From positions 1 to 64,000 of the forward strand of contig NZ_JASDCS010000006.1 of assembly GCF_030407815.1 (NCBI RefSeq): a DNA stretch of 64,000 bases. Direction: 5' to 3'. Each line of letters starts with the position of its first letter. Position 1 is the first letter of the stretch. Shown one piece after another: positions 49,324-58,798 of this stretch. The notes under the pieces were generated by a model, which did not search any database, was not told the DNA's origin, and was given only the letters and a program-made list of their open reading frames with translations. The stretch comes from Psychrobacter sp. APC 3281 (GTDB lineage Bacteria > Pseudomonadota > Gammaproteobacteria > Pseudomonadales > Moraxellaceae). Position numbers and translations under genes: made by a program.

Positions 49324-50087
49324 GCTTATTAAAAGTTGACTCCTTATCTATCGCGTTCGGTGGTGTGAAAGCCGTTGATGACATTAGCTTTGAGGTAAAC
49401 GAGGGCGAGGTATTTACTATCGTAGGACCTAATGGCGCTGGTAAATCTACGATTTTTAACTTAATCAGTCGCTTGTACGAGCCGCTTAGTGGTCGTATTA
49501 CCTTTGATGACACTGATATTACCAAGCTACCTGCTCACGATATCGCAAAACTGGGTATCGCCCGTACTTTTCAAAACATTGAGTTGTTTGATCACTCAAG
49601 CGTGCTTCAAAACCTGCTTATCGGTCGCCATTCGCAGCGTAATACGTCATGGATACAGGACTTGCTGTTTTTGCCAAAGGTGCGCCGTAGCGAGCGCGAG
49701 CATCGTTTGCAAGTTGAGAAGATTATAGATTTTTTAGAGTTAGCGCCTTATCGAGATAAGCTGATCGCAGGTTTGCCTTATGGCATTAGAAAGGTGGTTG
49801 AGATTGCGCGTGCATTAGCTGCTAATCCAAAGCTTATTTTGCTCGATGAGCCTGCCTCTGGTCTTAGCGTAGAGGAGACGTCCGAGATGGCATGGTGGAT
49901 CGAAGATATGCAAAAGGATCTTGGCTTGACTATCTTGATGGTAGAGCATGACATGAGTCTTGTGAATCGCGTATCAGATCGCGTATTGGCCGTCGCTGAA
50001 GGTAAGTTTTTGGCTCAGGGCACAGCAGCTGAGGTGCAAGCCAATCCACAGGTCATTGAAGCCTATCTTGGACAGGAGAGTGTGTAA
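49320..50087 (+). CDS. livG: Liv-type ABC transporter ATP-binding protein (LivG)
   Basis: A 255-residue ATPase. Walker A is GPNGAGKST (36-44); the LivG-type signature LPYGIRKVVEIARAL replaces the standard LSGGQ; Walker B is LILLDEPASGL, and the switch His lies in MVEHDMSLV. It pairs with LivF. The start overlaps the livM stop by 4 nt, and the stop overlaps the livF start (TAATG). Confidence 0.93.
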   Translation: MSLLKVDSLSIAFGGVKAVDDISFEVNEGEVFTIVGPNGAGKSTIFNLISRLYEPLSGRITFDDTDITKLPAHDIAKLGIARTFQNIELFDHSSVLQNLLIGRHSQRNTSWIQDLLFLPKVRRSEREHRLQVEKIIDFLELAPYRDKLIAGLPYGIRKVVEIARALAANPKLILLDEPASGLSVEETSEMAWWIEDMQKDLGLTILMVEHDMSLVNRVSDRVLAVAEGKFLAQGTAAEVQANPQVIEAYLGQESV

Positions 50088-50929
50088 TGTCAGCTATTAA
50101 AAAATCACTATCTTCTGCCGCGCCGGCTACTGAAATGAATTTGGTCGACTCTGAAGTAAAGAACAACGTGCTTGAGGTACGAAATCTAGAATCTGCTTAT
50201 GGTCCAGTGATGGCATTGAGAGGCGTGAGTCTAGAGGTACCCGAAGGCAAAGTGGTCACGATTTTGGGTGCGAATGGGGCGGGCAAGACGACGCTAATGA
50301 AAACCATCTCGGGGGTTATCAATCCTCGCAAGGGCGCAGTATGGTTCCACGGAGAGCGTATCGATGGTACTGAGCCTGATCGCTTGGTCAAAAAAGGACT
50401 GTCGCATGTACCCGAGGGGCGCGAGGTATTTCCTTTTTTGAATGTCGCTGAAAACTTAGCGATGGGTGCTTATACTCGGCGTGACAAGTCTGAGATACAG
50501 CGTGATGTCGAGATGATATATGAGTATTTTCCTATTCTAAAAGATCGCCGTACACAAGCAGCGGGCACGATGTCTGGTGGTCAGCAGCAGATGCTCGCTA
50601 TCGGTCGAGGGCTGATGTCACGACCCTCTCTTATGCTGCTCGATGAGCCGTCTCTTGGACTGTCTCCATTATTGGTACAAGAAATATTTGCCATTATTCG
50701 ACGTTTAAATAAAGAGCAAGGCGTCACGATTCTACTGGTTGAACAAAACGCAAGAGTTGCCTTGGCAGCAGCGGATTACGGTTATGTGTTAGAAACAGGG
50801 CGTATTGTCATGGCAGGTTCAGCGGACAAACTCATGCACTCTGATGATATTAAAGAGTTCTATTTGGGACAAACCAAAGATAACACTGCGGAAGCCACTC
50901 GGTGGAAACGCAAAAAGACTTGGCGATAA
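50087..50929 (+). CDS. livF: Liv-type ABC transporter ATP-binding protein (LivF)
   Basis: A 280-residue ATPase. Walker A is GANGAGKTT (61-69), the signature is MSGGQQQMLAIGRGL, and Walker B is LMLLDEPSLGLSP. About 27 N-terminal residues precede the domain, longer than usual (E. coli LivF 237). An internal ATG at 50135 could be a second start, but GGAG 7 nt before the TAATG overlap favours 50087. The extra C-terminal tail ends within the next frame. Confidence 0.92.
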   Translation: MSAIKKSLSSAAPATEMNLVDSEVKNNVLEVRNLESAYGPVMALRGVSLEVPEGKVVTILGANGAGKTTLMKTISGVINPRKGAVWFHGERIDGTEPDRLVKKGLSHVPEGREVFPFLNVAENLAMGAYTRRDKSEIQRDVEMIYEYFPILKDRRTQAAGTMSGGQQQMLAIGRGLMSRPSLMLLDEPSLGLSPLLVQEIFAIIRRLNKEQGVTILLVEQNARVALAAADYGYVLETGRIVMAGSADKLMHSDDIKEFYLGQTKDNTAEATRWKRKKTWR

Positions 50930-52923
50930 TAATCATGACGACCTCCATTGATATTGATGTTAATACTGAAAACAATACTTCACTTTCGCCTGCGGATGCG
51001 GCAGACATGAAAGAAAAGTCTGCTGCGCCAGTATCGTCTCAAGACCATTCTGAAAACCATGCTAAAAGTCATGCTGACAAGACTGGTCAACAGATACATA
51101 ATGCGCCTTTCGATCATGCACCTCAAATCCTAGAAGGGTGCGATACATTGAGCAAACTCTGGCGACAGGTTTGCTTGAGCCGAGGTGATAGGATTGCGCA
51201 TCGCGAAAAGAGCTTTGGGATTTGGCAGAGTTATAGTTGGCTAGACTATTATCATCATAGCTGCGATATCGGCATGGCACTCGTCGAGCTTGGTCTGAGT
51301 AAAGGCGATACCGTCTCTATCTTGAGTGAAGACAATAAAGAATGGCTTTATTTTGATATGGGCGTCTGCGGCGTAGGCGGGATACCCAACGGTGTCTATA
51401 CGACAGACAGTCCCGAACAGCTTGCTTATATATTAAATGACAGCTACTCAAAGTTTCTGATTGTAGAAAACGATGAACAATTGCACAAGTTTTTAGAGAT
51501 TCGTGAACAGACGCCTAATGTCAAAAAAGTCATTGTCCTTGACCGTAAAGGCTTGCGTAGCCTAGAGGATGATCAGGTTATCTTCCTCGATGAGCTATAT
51601 ACGATTGGTCGAAGTGTTGATAACGCAAGAGAACGCTTTAGTGATTATATCGATCAAGGTACGCCCAATGACATACGCACCTTAATCTATACCTCTGGCA
51701 CGACAGGTAACCCAAAAGGCGCTATCTTAACGCATGCTAATGTCCTCTTTGAGCTAAAAACAAGCATAGATATTCTTCCTATATTGCCTACTGATGAGCA
51801 GCTGTGTTTTCTGCCCTTATGTCATGTACTCGAACGTTTAACGTCAGTAGATCTGCCTATCCATCGAGGCTGTATCGTTAACTTTGCTGAGAGCACAGAG
51901 ACAGTATTTGAGAATATGAAAGAAGTATCGCCTGATACCTTTACCGCTGTGCCCAGGCTGTGGGAAAAAATGTACGCCTCCATCAGTAATATGCGTAGCG
52001 ACGCCAGTGCACTCAATGGCTGGGCATTTGATCAGGCCATAAAAGCAGGCCATGACTACGCTGATATCGTGATGGCAGGCAATACTCCTACGACAGGTCA
52101 ACGACTGCGTTACGAGTTTTGGAATCGACTGGTGCTATATAAAATTCGTGATCTGATAGGCATGAGTAATATTCGCCGTGCCACTACTGGTGCTGCGCCC
52201 ATATCGCTAGATATTATCCGCTGGTTTCATGCGATAGGGGTGCCTATCTATGAAGGCTATGGCATGACCGAAAGTGCGGGCGTGATATCGGTCAATACCC
52301 CTGAAGCACAGATGGCGGGCAGTGTAGGTAAGGCACTACCAGACTCTGAAGTCCGTATCGCCGACAATGGGGAGATACTCGTAAAAGGGGCTAACGTGTT
52401 TGCAGGCTACTGGAATAAGCCAGAAAAAACGGCTGAGGACTTACGTGATGGCTGGCTACATACGGGTGATGTCGGCGAGATAAGAGACGGTTATATATTC
52501 ATCACGGGTCGTATCAAGGACATTATTATCACCGCAGGCGGCAAGAACGTCACACCAGCTGCGATTGAAAGCAAACTTAAATTTTCACCTTATATTTCAG
52601 ATGCGGTCGTCATTGGCGATAAGCGAAAGTATTTGACTTGTCTGATCATGATAGATCAAGAAAACGTCGAAAAATATGCGCAAGACAATCAAGTGATGTT
52701 TTCTGATTTTCGTTCGTTGTGTCATGCGCCAGAAGTCATCGCCTTGATAGATGACGTCGTACAGTCTGCTAACGAAACCCTAGCTCAAGTAGAAACCATA
52801 AAGCAATTCAGGCTTATTGATGTGCTGCTCAGTCCTGAAGATGACGAATTGACCGCGACGATGAAATTGAAAAGAAACTTGGTTGAGAAAAAGCATCACG
52901 CTCTCATCGACTCTATGTACTGA
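50902..52923 (+). CDS. AMP-forming long-chain acyl-CoA synthetase in the liv cluster
   Basis: A 673-residue adenylate-forming ligase of the FAA1/FadD15-like class. About 70 low-complexity N-terminal residues precede the domain. The P-loop LIYTSGTTGNPKGAIL lies near 255, YEGYGMTESAG near 450, and WLHTGDVGEIRDGYIFITGR and KDIIITAGGKNVTPA near 525-555. Start: GTG 50902 has GGAAG upstream and overlaps livF by 28 nt; ATG 50935 gives a protein 11 residues shorter. Its place between the ATPase and binding-protein genes implies that the imported compound, or a product of it, is activated with CoA. Such clusters occur in other proteobacteria. Confidence 0.88.
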   Translation: METQKDLAIIIMTTSIDIDVNTENNTSLSPADAADMKEKSAAPVSSQDHSENHAKSHADKTGQQIHNAPFDHAPQILEGCDTLSKLWRQVCLSRGDRIAHREKSFGIWQSYSWLDYYHHSCDIGMALVELGLSKGDTVSILSEDNKEWLYFDMGVCGVGGIPNGVYTTDSPEQLAYILNDSYSKFLIVENDEQLHKFLEIREQTPNVKKVIVLDRKGLRSLEDDQVIFLDELYTIGRSVDNARERFSDYIDQGTPNDIRTLIYTSGTTGNPKGAILTHANVLFELKTSIDILPILPTDEQLCFLPLCHVLERLTSVDLPIHRGCIVNFAESTETVFENMKEVSPDTFTAVPRLWEKMYASISNMRSDASALNGWAFDQAIKAGHDYADIVMAGNTPTTGQRLRYEFWNRLVLYKIRDLIGMSNIRRATTGAAPISLDIIRWFHAIGVPIYEGYGMTESAGVISVNTPEAQMAGSVGKALPDSEVRIADNGEILVKGANVFAGYWNKPEKTAEDLRDGWLHTGDVGEIRDGYIFITGRIKDIIITAGGKNVTPAAIESKLKFSPYISDAVVIGDKRKYLTCLIMIDQENVEKYAQDNQVMFSDFRSLCHAPEVIALIDDVVQSANETLAQVETIKQFRLIDVLLSPEDDELTATMKLKRNLVEKKHHALIDSMY

Positions 52924-53044
52924 TCTAGCTCTTTAATACAGTTTAGTTTAGCACCGTTCAGCTTTTTTGAAGTCGTCTCAACCTCGAAAGTATTAATCTT
53001 AAGAGCATCAAACTAACAGCGACGGAGTCGCAAGGAGAAAGGCA

Positions 53045-54283
53045 ATGAAATGGACATTCAAGATGACGCTACTAGCACTCACGGTCGGTACGATGGGTCT
53101 AGTAGGGTGTAGTGATCCAGAAACGACCGCAGCGACGGGCACTGATACTGAAGCTGCCACATCTACTTCTACAAGCGATATGCCAGTACAGGGCGTGACC
53201 GATACTGAGATTATCTTAGGCGGTGCAAATGATTTATCGGGTCCGTTTGCTGGATTTGGTAATCCTGCAGTCGCCGCAGCCAATATGTATTTTGATGAGG
53301 TGAATGCGGCAGGTGGGGTCAATGGTCGAAAGATCCGCTATATCGTCGAGGACCATTCTTATCAAGTACCAAAGGCCGTACAGTCTGCGAACAAATTGGT
53401 CAGCCGCGATAAAGTGTTTGCCATGCTGATGTCGCTCGGCACACCGCACAACTTAGCGAGTTTCCCTATTATGGACCGCGCCAATGTTCCTAGTATCATG
53501 CCGCTCACCTTTGCGCGAGCTATGCAAGAAGAAGGGGATTTCAATCGTCGTTATACCGCTGGTAGTACCTATTATGATTCAATAAAGCTAGGCATGGAGT
53601 ATCTTATTGCCGAAAACAAAGTTAGCAATTTATGTGTCATGTATATCCCATCAGACTATGGTGAAGAGACCAATGAGGCTGCTAAGGATATTAGTGATAG
53701 CAATCCTAACGTCACCCTAGTCCAGTCCAGCTCACATCGTCCTGATGAAACAGACTTTGCTGGGGCAATGGCCAAGTTAAAAGACGCTAAATGTGAGCTT
53801 ATTGCCTTATCTCTAACCATTCGCGGTGCTATTACAGCGGTTGGTACGGCGAACGCTATGGGCTGGAGTGATGTGAAATTTATCGCTCCTGTCACTGGTT
53901 TCCATCCCGCAGTTGCGGCGGCACCAGGCGGCGCAAGTGAAGGCCTATACTCTGTATCGTACTATAATGATTTGGCATTAAGAGCCAATGAACCTGAGAC
54001 TAAGGCGTGGGTTGAGAAGTTTGAAAAAGCCACAGGGGAGGAAGTATCAGCAGGTGCTATTCTTGGTTATCTAGCCGCTAAAGTAACCGTTGATGGTCTA
54101 ACCGCAGCAGGTCCTGACTTAAATGCCGACACTTTCAATAAGGGTCTAGAGACCGTCAGCTTTGTCGATGGCGTCACAGGATCTACAGTTGCCATCACGC
54201 CTGAGAGCCATGTCGCGATTAATGATATTTACTTGTCGCAAGTACAAAATGGTCAATGGAAAACAGTAACGCAGCTTAAATAA
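53045..54283 (+). CDS. Liv-type ABC transporter substrate-binding lipoprotein
   Basis: A 412-residue periplasmic binding protein with signal peptide and lipobox GLVGC (acylated Cys22), then a Thr/Ser/Ala-rich linker to about residue 48. The periplasmic ligand-binding fold (Peripla_BP_6 type) begins VTDTEIILGGANDLSGPFAGFG and includes VNAAGGVNGRKIRYIVEDHSYQ. It serves the upstream permeases and ATPases. The strong ribosome site AAGGAGA supports the start. Ligand unknown; sequence resembles binders of amino acids and related acids broadly. Confidence 0.9.
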   Translation: MKWTFKMTLLALTVGTMGLVGCSDPETTAATGTDTEAATSTSTSDMPVQGVTDTEIILGGANDLSGPFAGFGNPAVAAANMYFDEVNAAGGVNGRKIRYIVEDHSYQVPKAVQSANKLVSRDKVFAMLMSLGTPHNLASFPIMDRANVPSIMPLTFARAMQEEGDFNRRYTAGSTYYDSIKLGMEYLIAENKVSNLCVMYIPSDYGEETNEAAKDISDSNPNVTLVQSSSHRPDETDFAGAMAKLKDAKCELIALSLTIRGAITAVGTANAMGWSDVKFIAPVTGFHPAVAAAPGGASEGLYSVSYYNDLALRANEPETKAWVEKFEKATGEEVSAGAILGYLAAKVTVDGLTAAGPDLNADTFNKGLETVSFVDGVTGSTVAITPESHVAINDIYLSQVQNGQWKTVTQLK

Positions 54284-54697
54284 TACATTCTAGATATTTA
54301 GGGAGCTTTCGATAGCAACAAGCCATACATAGTATGGCTTGTGTCGTTTATAAAATATGGGTTTGACAATAATTTCATTTATATTTTAACCGTTTTACGA
54401 TTATTCATAAGTCCAAAACCCTTCTCAATACAAAATAAGCCATAAGTCATAGACAATAAAAATTGACTAGAATGCTGAGTTAATTTCGCTTATAGCAACT
54501 AGATTATTTGTGCCTAAACATACAGATGTACAGTGAAATTGTTATGTTTGGCTTTTGATGTCTTGCAACGGTCACGCTTATTTGTCAAACTAACGATGAG
54601 CGTCACACATTATGGAAGATGACTCTTATTGCTTACATGGGGCGCGTCATAGACGAACACCCATGTAGGTCATAATAATTAAAAGGGACCAAATACT
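54284..54697. other. intergenic region between the binding-protein gene and acs
   Basis: About 410 bases. An 11-bp hairpin ACAAGCCATAC / GTATGGCTTGT (54318-54342) with a 3-nt loop follows the binding-protein gene, but only a weak T-rich tail follows, so it may be an inefficient terminator. The rest is AT-rich and presumably holds the acs promoter; AAGGGA at 54683-54688 is the acs ribosome site. Confidence 0.55.
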
Positions 54698-56659
54698 ATG
54701 ACTCAGAAATCATTTCCTATCTCAGCCGAGTTTATGGCTGCTGCCAATACCACACCTGAACAGTACCTCAAAGACTACGGACAATCCATCGAATCAACAG
54801 AAGCAAGTGATGCTTTTTGGGCGAAGCGTGCTGAGCTAATCGACTGGATAAAAAAGCCGACCAAAGTCAGTAACGTCAATTATGACTTAGATGATTTTCG
54901 CATCAAATGGTTTGAAGATGGTGAGCTGAACATTTCAGTCAACTGTCTTGATCGTCACCTTGAAGAAAACCCATACAAGCCTGCTATCATTTGGGAAGGT
55001 GATCACCCTTCATTGCACAAAATCATTTCTTTTAAAGAGCTACATGAAGCTGTCTGCCGCTTGGGTAATTCATTGCGCAAACTTGGCGTTGTAAAAGGTG
55101 ACCGCGTAACGCTATATATGCCGATGATACCGGAAGCCATGGTAGCGATGCTGGCATGTGCGCGTATCGGTGCGGTACATTCAGTGGTGTTTGGTGGTTT
55201 TTCTGCCGAGAGTTTGGGTAATCGCTTGATAGACAGTCGCTCAAAAGTTGTTATTACCGCTGACGAAGGTTTACGCGGCGGCAAGCACACACCGCTCAAA
55301 GCCAATGTCGATCACGCACTCGACATGGATGGCACTGAGAGTGTCGAAAAAGTTATCGTCGTTCATCGTACGGGTAACTCTATACCGATGAGTGGCCGCC
55401 GTGATGTGTGGTATCACAATTTGGTCGATGGTCAATCAGAGATCTGCGAGCCTGAAGTCATGAATGCCGAAGACCCGCTATTCTTGTTATATACCTCTGG
55501 TTCGACAGGTAAGCCAAAAGGTGTAGTGCATACTACAGGCGGCTATATCACCTATGCTATCTCAACGTTCCGTGATGTGTTTGATATCAAAGAAGATGAC
55601 GTCTATTGGTGTACGGCAGATGTGGGTTGGATTACCGGTCACACGTATTCAACCTATGCACCACTGGCCAATGGTACGACGACGGTAATGTTCGAAGGTG
55701 TGCCAGAACATCCAACATGGGCACGTATCGGTCATATCATTGATAAGCATGACGTGACTATCCTATATACCGCCCCAACAGCTATTCGCGCGATGATGAA
55801 AGAGGGCGATGCTTTTGTTCGTGAGTCGGATCGTTCTAGTTTGCGTCTGCTAGGGTCGGTCGGTGAGCCGATCAACCCAGAAGCGTGGGACTGGTACTAC
55901 AATGTCGTCGGTGATGGTAAATGTCCTATCGTCGATACATGGTGGCAGACCGAGACTGGTGGTATCTTAATGGCGCCAATACCAGGCACGGTCGATCTCA
56001 AACCAGGCGCGGCAATGACACCACTATACGGCGTCAAACCAGAAGTCGTCGATAGCGAGGGCGCAATTTTAGAAGGCCCTGCAGAAGGCAACTTGGTGAT
56101 CAGTAGCGGTTGGCCAGGGCAAATGCGAACTATCTATAATGACCATCCACGCTTTTTGAAGACTTACTTTAGCGATTATCCGGGTCATTATTTCACGGGT
56201 GATGGCGCTCAACGTGACGAAGATGGGCATTACTGGATTACGGGTCGTGTCGATGATGTACTCAACGTGGCAGGGCATCGCTTGGGCACAGCAGAGATTG
56301 AGAGCGCTGTGGTTGCGCATCCTGCAACTGCTGAAGCTGCGATTGTTGGTATGCCGCATGAGATACGCGGTACAGGTATCTGTGCATTTATCATTCTAAA
56401 GTCAGGTGAAGAAAAAACTGACGATCTAAAAGCAGAATTAAAACGCCATGTGCGTGCTGAGATTGGACCAATTGCGACTTTAGATGCCATTTATATGGTT
56501 GATGCACTACCAAAAACGCGCTCAGGAAAAATCATGCGCCGTATCTTGCGTAACCTTGCAGCAGGTCAATATGTAGGACTGGGCGACCTATCTACGCTTG
56601 CCGATAGCTCAGTGATTAATGACTTGGTTGAAGAAGTCAAAGCGGGCCGCGGAGAGTAA
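54698..56659 (+). CDS. acs: acetyl-CoA synthetase
   Basis: Acs activates acetate to acetyl-CoA through acetyl-AMP. The 653-residue length is standard. Motifs include the N-terminal [14 protein letters not shown] segment, [45 protein letters not shown], the acetate pocket [19 protein letters not shown] region, [10 protein letters not shown] and the C-terminal [14 protein letters not shown]. The Lys in RSGK is the residue that protein acetyltransferases modify in Acs. It is a single gene with a strong terminator. acs follows the liv/ligase cluster. Confidence 0.96.
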   Translation: MTQKSFPISAEFMAAANTTPEQYLKDYGQSIESTEASDAFWAKRAELIDWIKKPTKVSNVNYDLDDFRIKWFEDGELNISVNCLDRHLEENPYKPAIIWEGDHPSLHKIISFKELHEAVCRLGNSLRKLGVVKGDRVTLYMPMIPEAMVAMLACARIGAVHSVVFGGFSAESLGNRLIDSRSKVVITADEGLRGGKHTPLKANVDHALDMDGTESVEKVIVVHRTGNSIPMSGRRDVWYHNLVDGQSEICEPEVMNAEDPLFLLYTSGSTGKPKGVVHTTGGYITYAISTFRDVFDIKEDDVYWCTADVGWITGHTYSTYAPLANGTTTVMFEGVPEHPTWARIGHIIDKHDVTILYTAPTAIRAMMKEGDAFVRESDRSSLRLLGSVGEPINPEAWDWYYNVVGDGKCPIVDTWWQTETGGILMAPIPGTVDLKPGAAMTPLYGVKPEVVDSEGAILEGPAEGNLVISSGWPGQMRTIYNDHPRFLKTYFSDYPGHYFTGDGAQRDEDGHYWITGRVDDVLNVAGHRLGTAEIESAVVAHPATAEAAIVGMPHEIRGTGICAFIILKSGEEKTDDLKAELKRHVRAEIGPIATLDAIYMVDALPKTRSGKIMRRILRNLAAGQYVGLGDLSTLADSSVINDLVEEVKAGRGE

Positions 56660-56737
56660 GTTAGCCTGATAACGAACCTGCAGTATTAAGGATAGTTATT
56701 CAGTACTAGCCATTGATATTTGTATATTAAAGTTGAA

Positions 56738-56773
56738 TAAAAGCCATGTTATCGAGAATAGCATGGCTTTTTT
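56738..56773 (+). terminator. terminator of acs
   Basis: AAAAGCCATGTTAT / ATAGCATGGCTTTT form a 14-bp stem (one G-T pair) around CGAGA, then a T-run. Confidence 0.92.
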
Positions 56774-56940
56774 ACGTAGACGATATTGATATTGGCGCAT
56801 TTTGAAGGTTCAATAATGCTAACAGGACAACATCGCTACCATTTTAATTGAGGATTAATTGACGAGCCACTCGGTACTTACTAGGCTAGCTAATTAATAT
56901 AGTAGCGACTCATAAATACTTTATAAGGTCTACTGTCATC

Positions 56941-58170
56941 ATGACTGATCATGCTTCGTGCTCAACTATCCTATCTGCCCCAAAAATCGCCATCATCGGT
57001 GGTGGCCTAACGGGTTTGCTCACAGCAACACTATTAGAGCGCGCGTCAAACCAATCAAGCTCGTCATCTAACACCCCGCAAATCACTATCTTTGAAAAAT
57101 CGCGCAGTGTGGGGCGTTTAGCAACCCGCTATCGCAGCGATAGTGAAACTGGTAAGAACTGGCAATGGTCGTTCGGTGCACAGTTTTTTACTGCGAAAAC
57201 TTCTGACTTTCAACAGTTTATTGCGCCTTGGTTAGATACAGGGTTGCTACAGCCGTGGTGTGCCGAAGTGGTTGAGTTAACGCCTGCAAGTGACAATGAG
57301 CAGTCGCCTAATATCCGAAGCAAAGAGCAATGGGACGCGGTGCATGCACGCTATATCAGCACACCGAAAATGACCAGTTGGGGCCGTGAATTGGCCGCTG
57401 CGCTCAAGCATACGACCATAGTATTTAAGACTCGTGTCGCACCGCTTGCTCAGTATTTGCAGTCTCAAAACCAGCAGCAGTCTCAGCATCAGATCCAGAA
57501 CCAGACTCATAATCAAACTTTTAATCAAACTTTTAATCAAAACAGCAAGCAAACTGAGCTATTTGACGAAACTGGAGCCAGTCTGGGTTGGTTTGATTGG
57601 GTTATTTGCACAGCGCCAAATGGTCAGGCGATAGAGCTGATGTCAGATAGTGGCTTTGCTCAACAAGACAAAATTACTAAACCGCAAATGCAAGCTTGCT
57701 ATACGCTGATGCTTGGCTGGGATGATGTACGAAAGCTACCTGAGACATTAAATGGCCAACTTGCACCGCAGTGGGATGTCGCTTATCTAAATAGCGCTGT
57801 TCTTGATAGGGTATTTATTGAGCATCAAAAACCTGCTCGTGATGAGCTACTACCAAGTGTCACCATTCATGCACGTAATGACTGGTCAGAGGCCCACGTC
57901 GATGATGATATTGAGTTGGTAAAAGAACAGTTATTACAGGCGGCAAAACAAGCATTAAATTGGAATGAAGCTAGTGCACCTAGCCAAACAGACTGTCATC
58001 GTTGGCGCTATGCAGCTACTATCGTAAATAAGGATACTGAAGAGTTGGGCATTTTAATAGATGAAACCAAGCAATGGATCGTCAGTGGTGACTGGTGTGC
58101 GAAAGGTAATATTGAGAGCTGCTATCGAATGGCGCAGCAAACTGTTAAAGTAATCATGCAAACTCAGTAA
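56941..58170 (+). CDS. NAD(P)/FAD-dependent oxidoreductase, renalase-like
   Basis: A 409-residue flavoprotein with an N-terminal FAD-binding motif IAIIGGGLTGLLTATLLE (12-29), then FEKSRSVGRLATRY near 48-61 and FGAQFFTA near 78-85, the pattern of the renalase/amine-oxidase group. The C terminus has SGDWCAKGNIESCYRMAQQ, which closes over FAD. About residues 174-205 form a Gln/Asn-rich repeat tract (NQTF repeats), an insertion absent from typical members. The substrate is unknown. It is followed by a long spacer with a probable small RNA on the other strand. Confidence 0.85.
   Translation: MTDHASCSTILSAPKIAIIGGGLTGLLTATLLERASNQSSSSSNTPQITIFEKSRSVGRLATRYRSDSETGKNWQWSFGAQFFTAKTSDFQQFIAPWLDTGLLQPWCAEVVELTPASDNEQSPNIRSKEQWDAVHARYISTPKMTSWGRELAAALKHTTIVFKTRVAPLAQYLQSQNQQQSQHQIQNQTHNQTFNQTFNQNSKQTELFDETGASLGWFDWVICTAPNGQAIELMSDSGFAQQDKITKPQMQACYTLMLGWDDVRKLPETLNGQLAPQWDVAYLNSAVLDRVFIEHQKPARDELLPSVTIHARNDWSEAHVDDDIELVKEQLLQAAKQALNWNEASAPSQTDCHRWRYAATIVNKDTEELGILIDETKQWIVSGDWCAKGNIESCYRMAQQTVKVIMQTQ
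57511..57542 (+). repeat. 12-bp tandem repeat in the renalase-like gene
   Basis: AATCAAACTTTT is repeated twice with a third partial copy, inside a longer CAG/CAA-rich tract starting about 57461. It encodes the NQTF repeats of the Gln/Asn-rich insertion. Copy-number changes here stay in frame. Confidence 0.85.
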
Positions 58171-58283
58171 GCGTAATATCCATGCTCATTATTTTGCATT
58201 GTTTAGAACTGAGGCTTATTTTAAAGCTAGTGTTTAAGCGATATTTGGAAAGTATAAAAACTCGACATTTAGCAAAACGTAAG

Positions 58284-58318
58284 CAAAAAAAGGCCCACAG
58301 AGGAGGTACTGTGGGCTG
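58284..58318 (-). terminator. minus-strand terminator with anti-Shine-Dalgarno loop
   Basis: On the minus strand GCCCACAG / CTGTGGGC form a perfect 8-bp stem around the loop TACCTCCT, followed by CTTTTTTT. On the plus strand there is no T-run, so it does not end the upstream plus-strand gene. The loop is the exact complement of AGGAGGTA. Confidence 0.85.
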
Positions 58319-58387
58319 AGGAAAACGGGTCATGTATTAGCTACACAGGCCGTGGTCAAGAGTTGTTGTAATTATTGGTGCTCTCTA
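58284..58387 (-). ncRNA. putative small regulatory RNA of about 104 nt
   Basis: A promoter and a terminator of the same strand face each other with about 100 nt between them and no open frame. The transcript would run from about 58387 down to 58284. It contains an ACAACAA stretch near the 5' end, a C/U-rich UUUUCCUC before the terminator, and a terminator loop UACCUCCU able to pair with ribosome binding sites. It is in an intergenic region flanked only by plus-strand genes. I do not recognise the RNA family; function is inferred from form. Confidence 0.6.
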
Positions 58388-58393
58388 CTGTTA

Positions 58394-58421
58394 TTTATAA
58401 GGGTAATAATTATCAATACAA
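58394..58421 (-). promoter_or_regulatory. promoter of the putative small RNA
   Basis: On the minus strand TTGTAT (plus 58416-58421), 16-nt spacer, TATAAA (plus 58394-58399). The boxes match consensus at 4 of 6 and 5 of 6. Transcription would start near 58386-58388. Confidence 0.5.
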
Positions 58422-58798
58422 TAGGTAGAGATATTTACTTAGCTATTTATATTTACTGATTTAAGTGTACAAGTGTTCTGGTACAGTCGCTATGATAGCG
58501 CAATTGAGTGCTGTCTGGCAGTTTTGGTTACAGTATATTACGTTGTAAAAATCCAAAAGACGCAAAGACTGGTATGAAGCACTGGTATTTAGAGTAAGTA
58601 GCGGAGCTTTATGATGCAATCATTCATAAAGGCTGCCACTAATTTCAATACCTTATGTAGATAAGAGGGCATCTAGTCAACCTTGATACCTTTCTTGATA
58701 TCTTTGATAACTTAATCGCTGCAGAGATGGCATGACGCCTTGTCCGAAAAATGCTAAGCTATCTGCCATTATTATGTTCATATTAAACTGGGTTTGCC

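Larger units (their letters stand above)
58171..58798. other. long intergenic region containing a putative small RNA
   Basis: About 630 bases between two plus-strand genes. No protein frame with a start signal was found. The left half holds a complete minus-strand transcription unit (separate entries at 58284-58421). The right half (about 58430-58798) is unremarkable and presumably contains the pgsA promoter. Confidence 0.6.

Noticed and set aside
58293-58316. Hairpin considered as the terminator of the plus-strand renalase-like gene
   Set aside because: There is no T-run on the plus strand; the T-run is on the minus strand only, hence the small-RNA reading.
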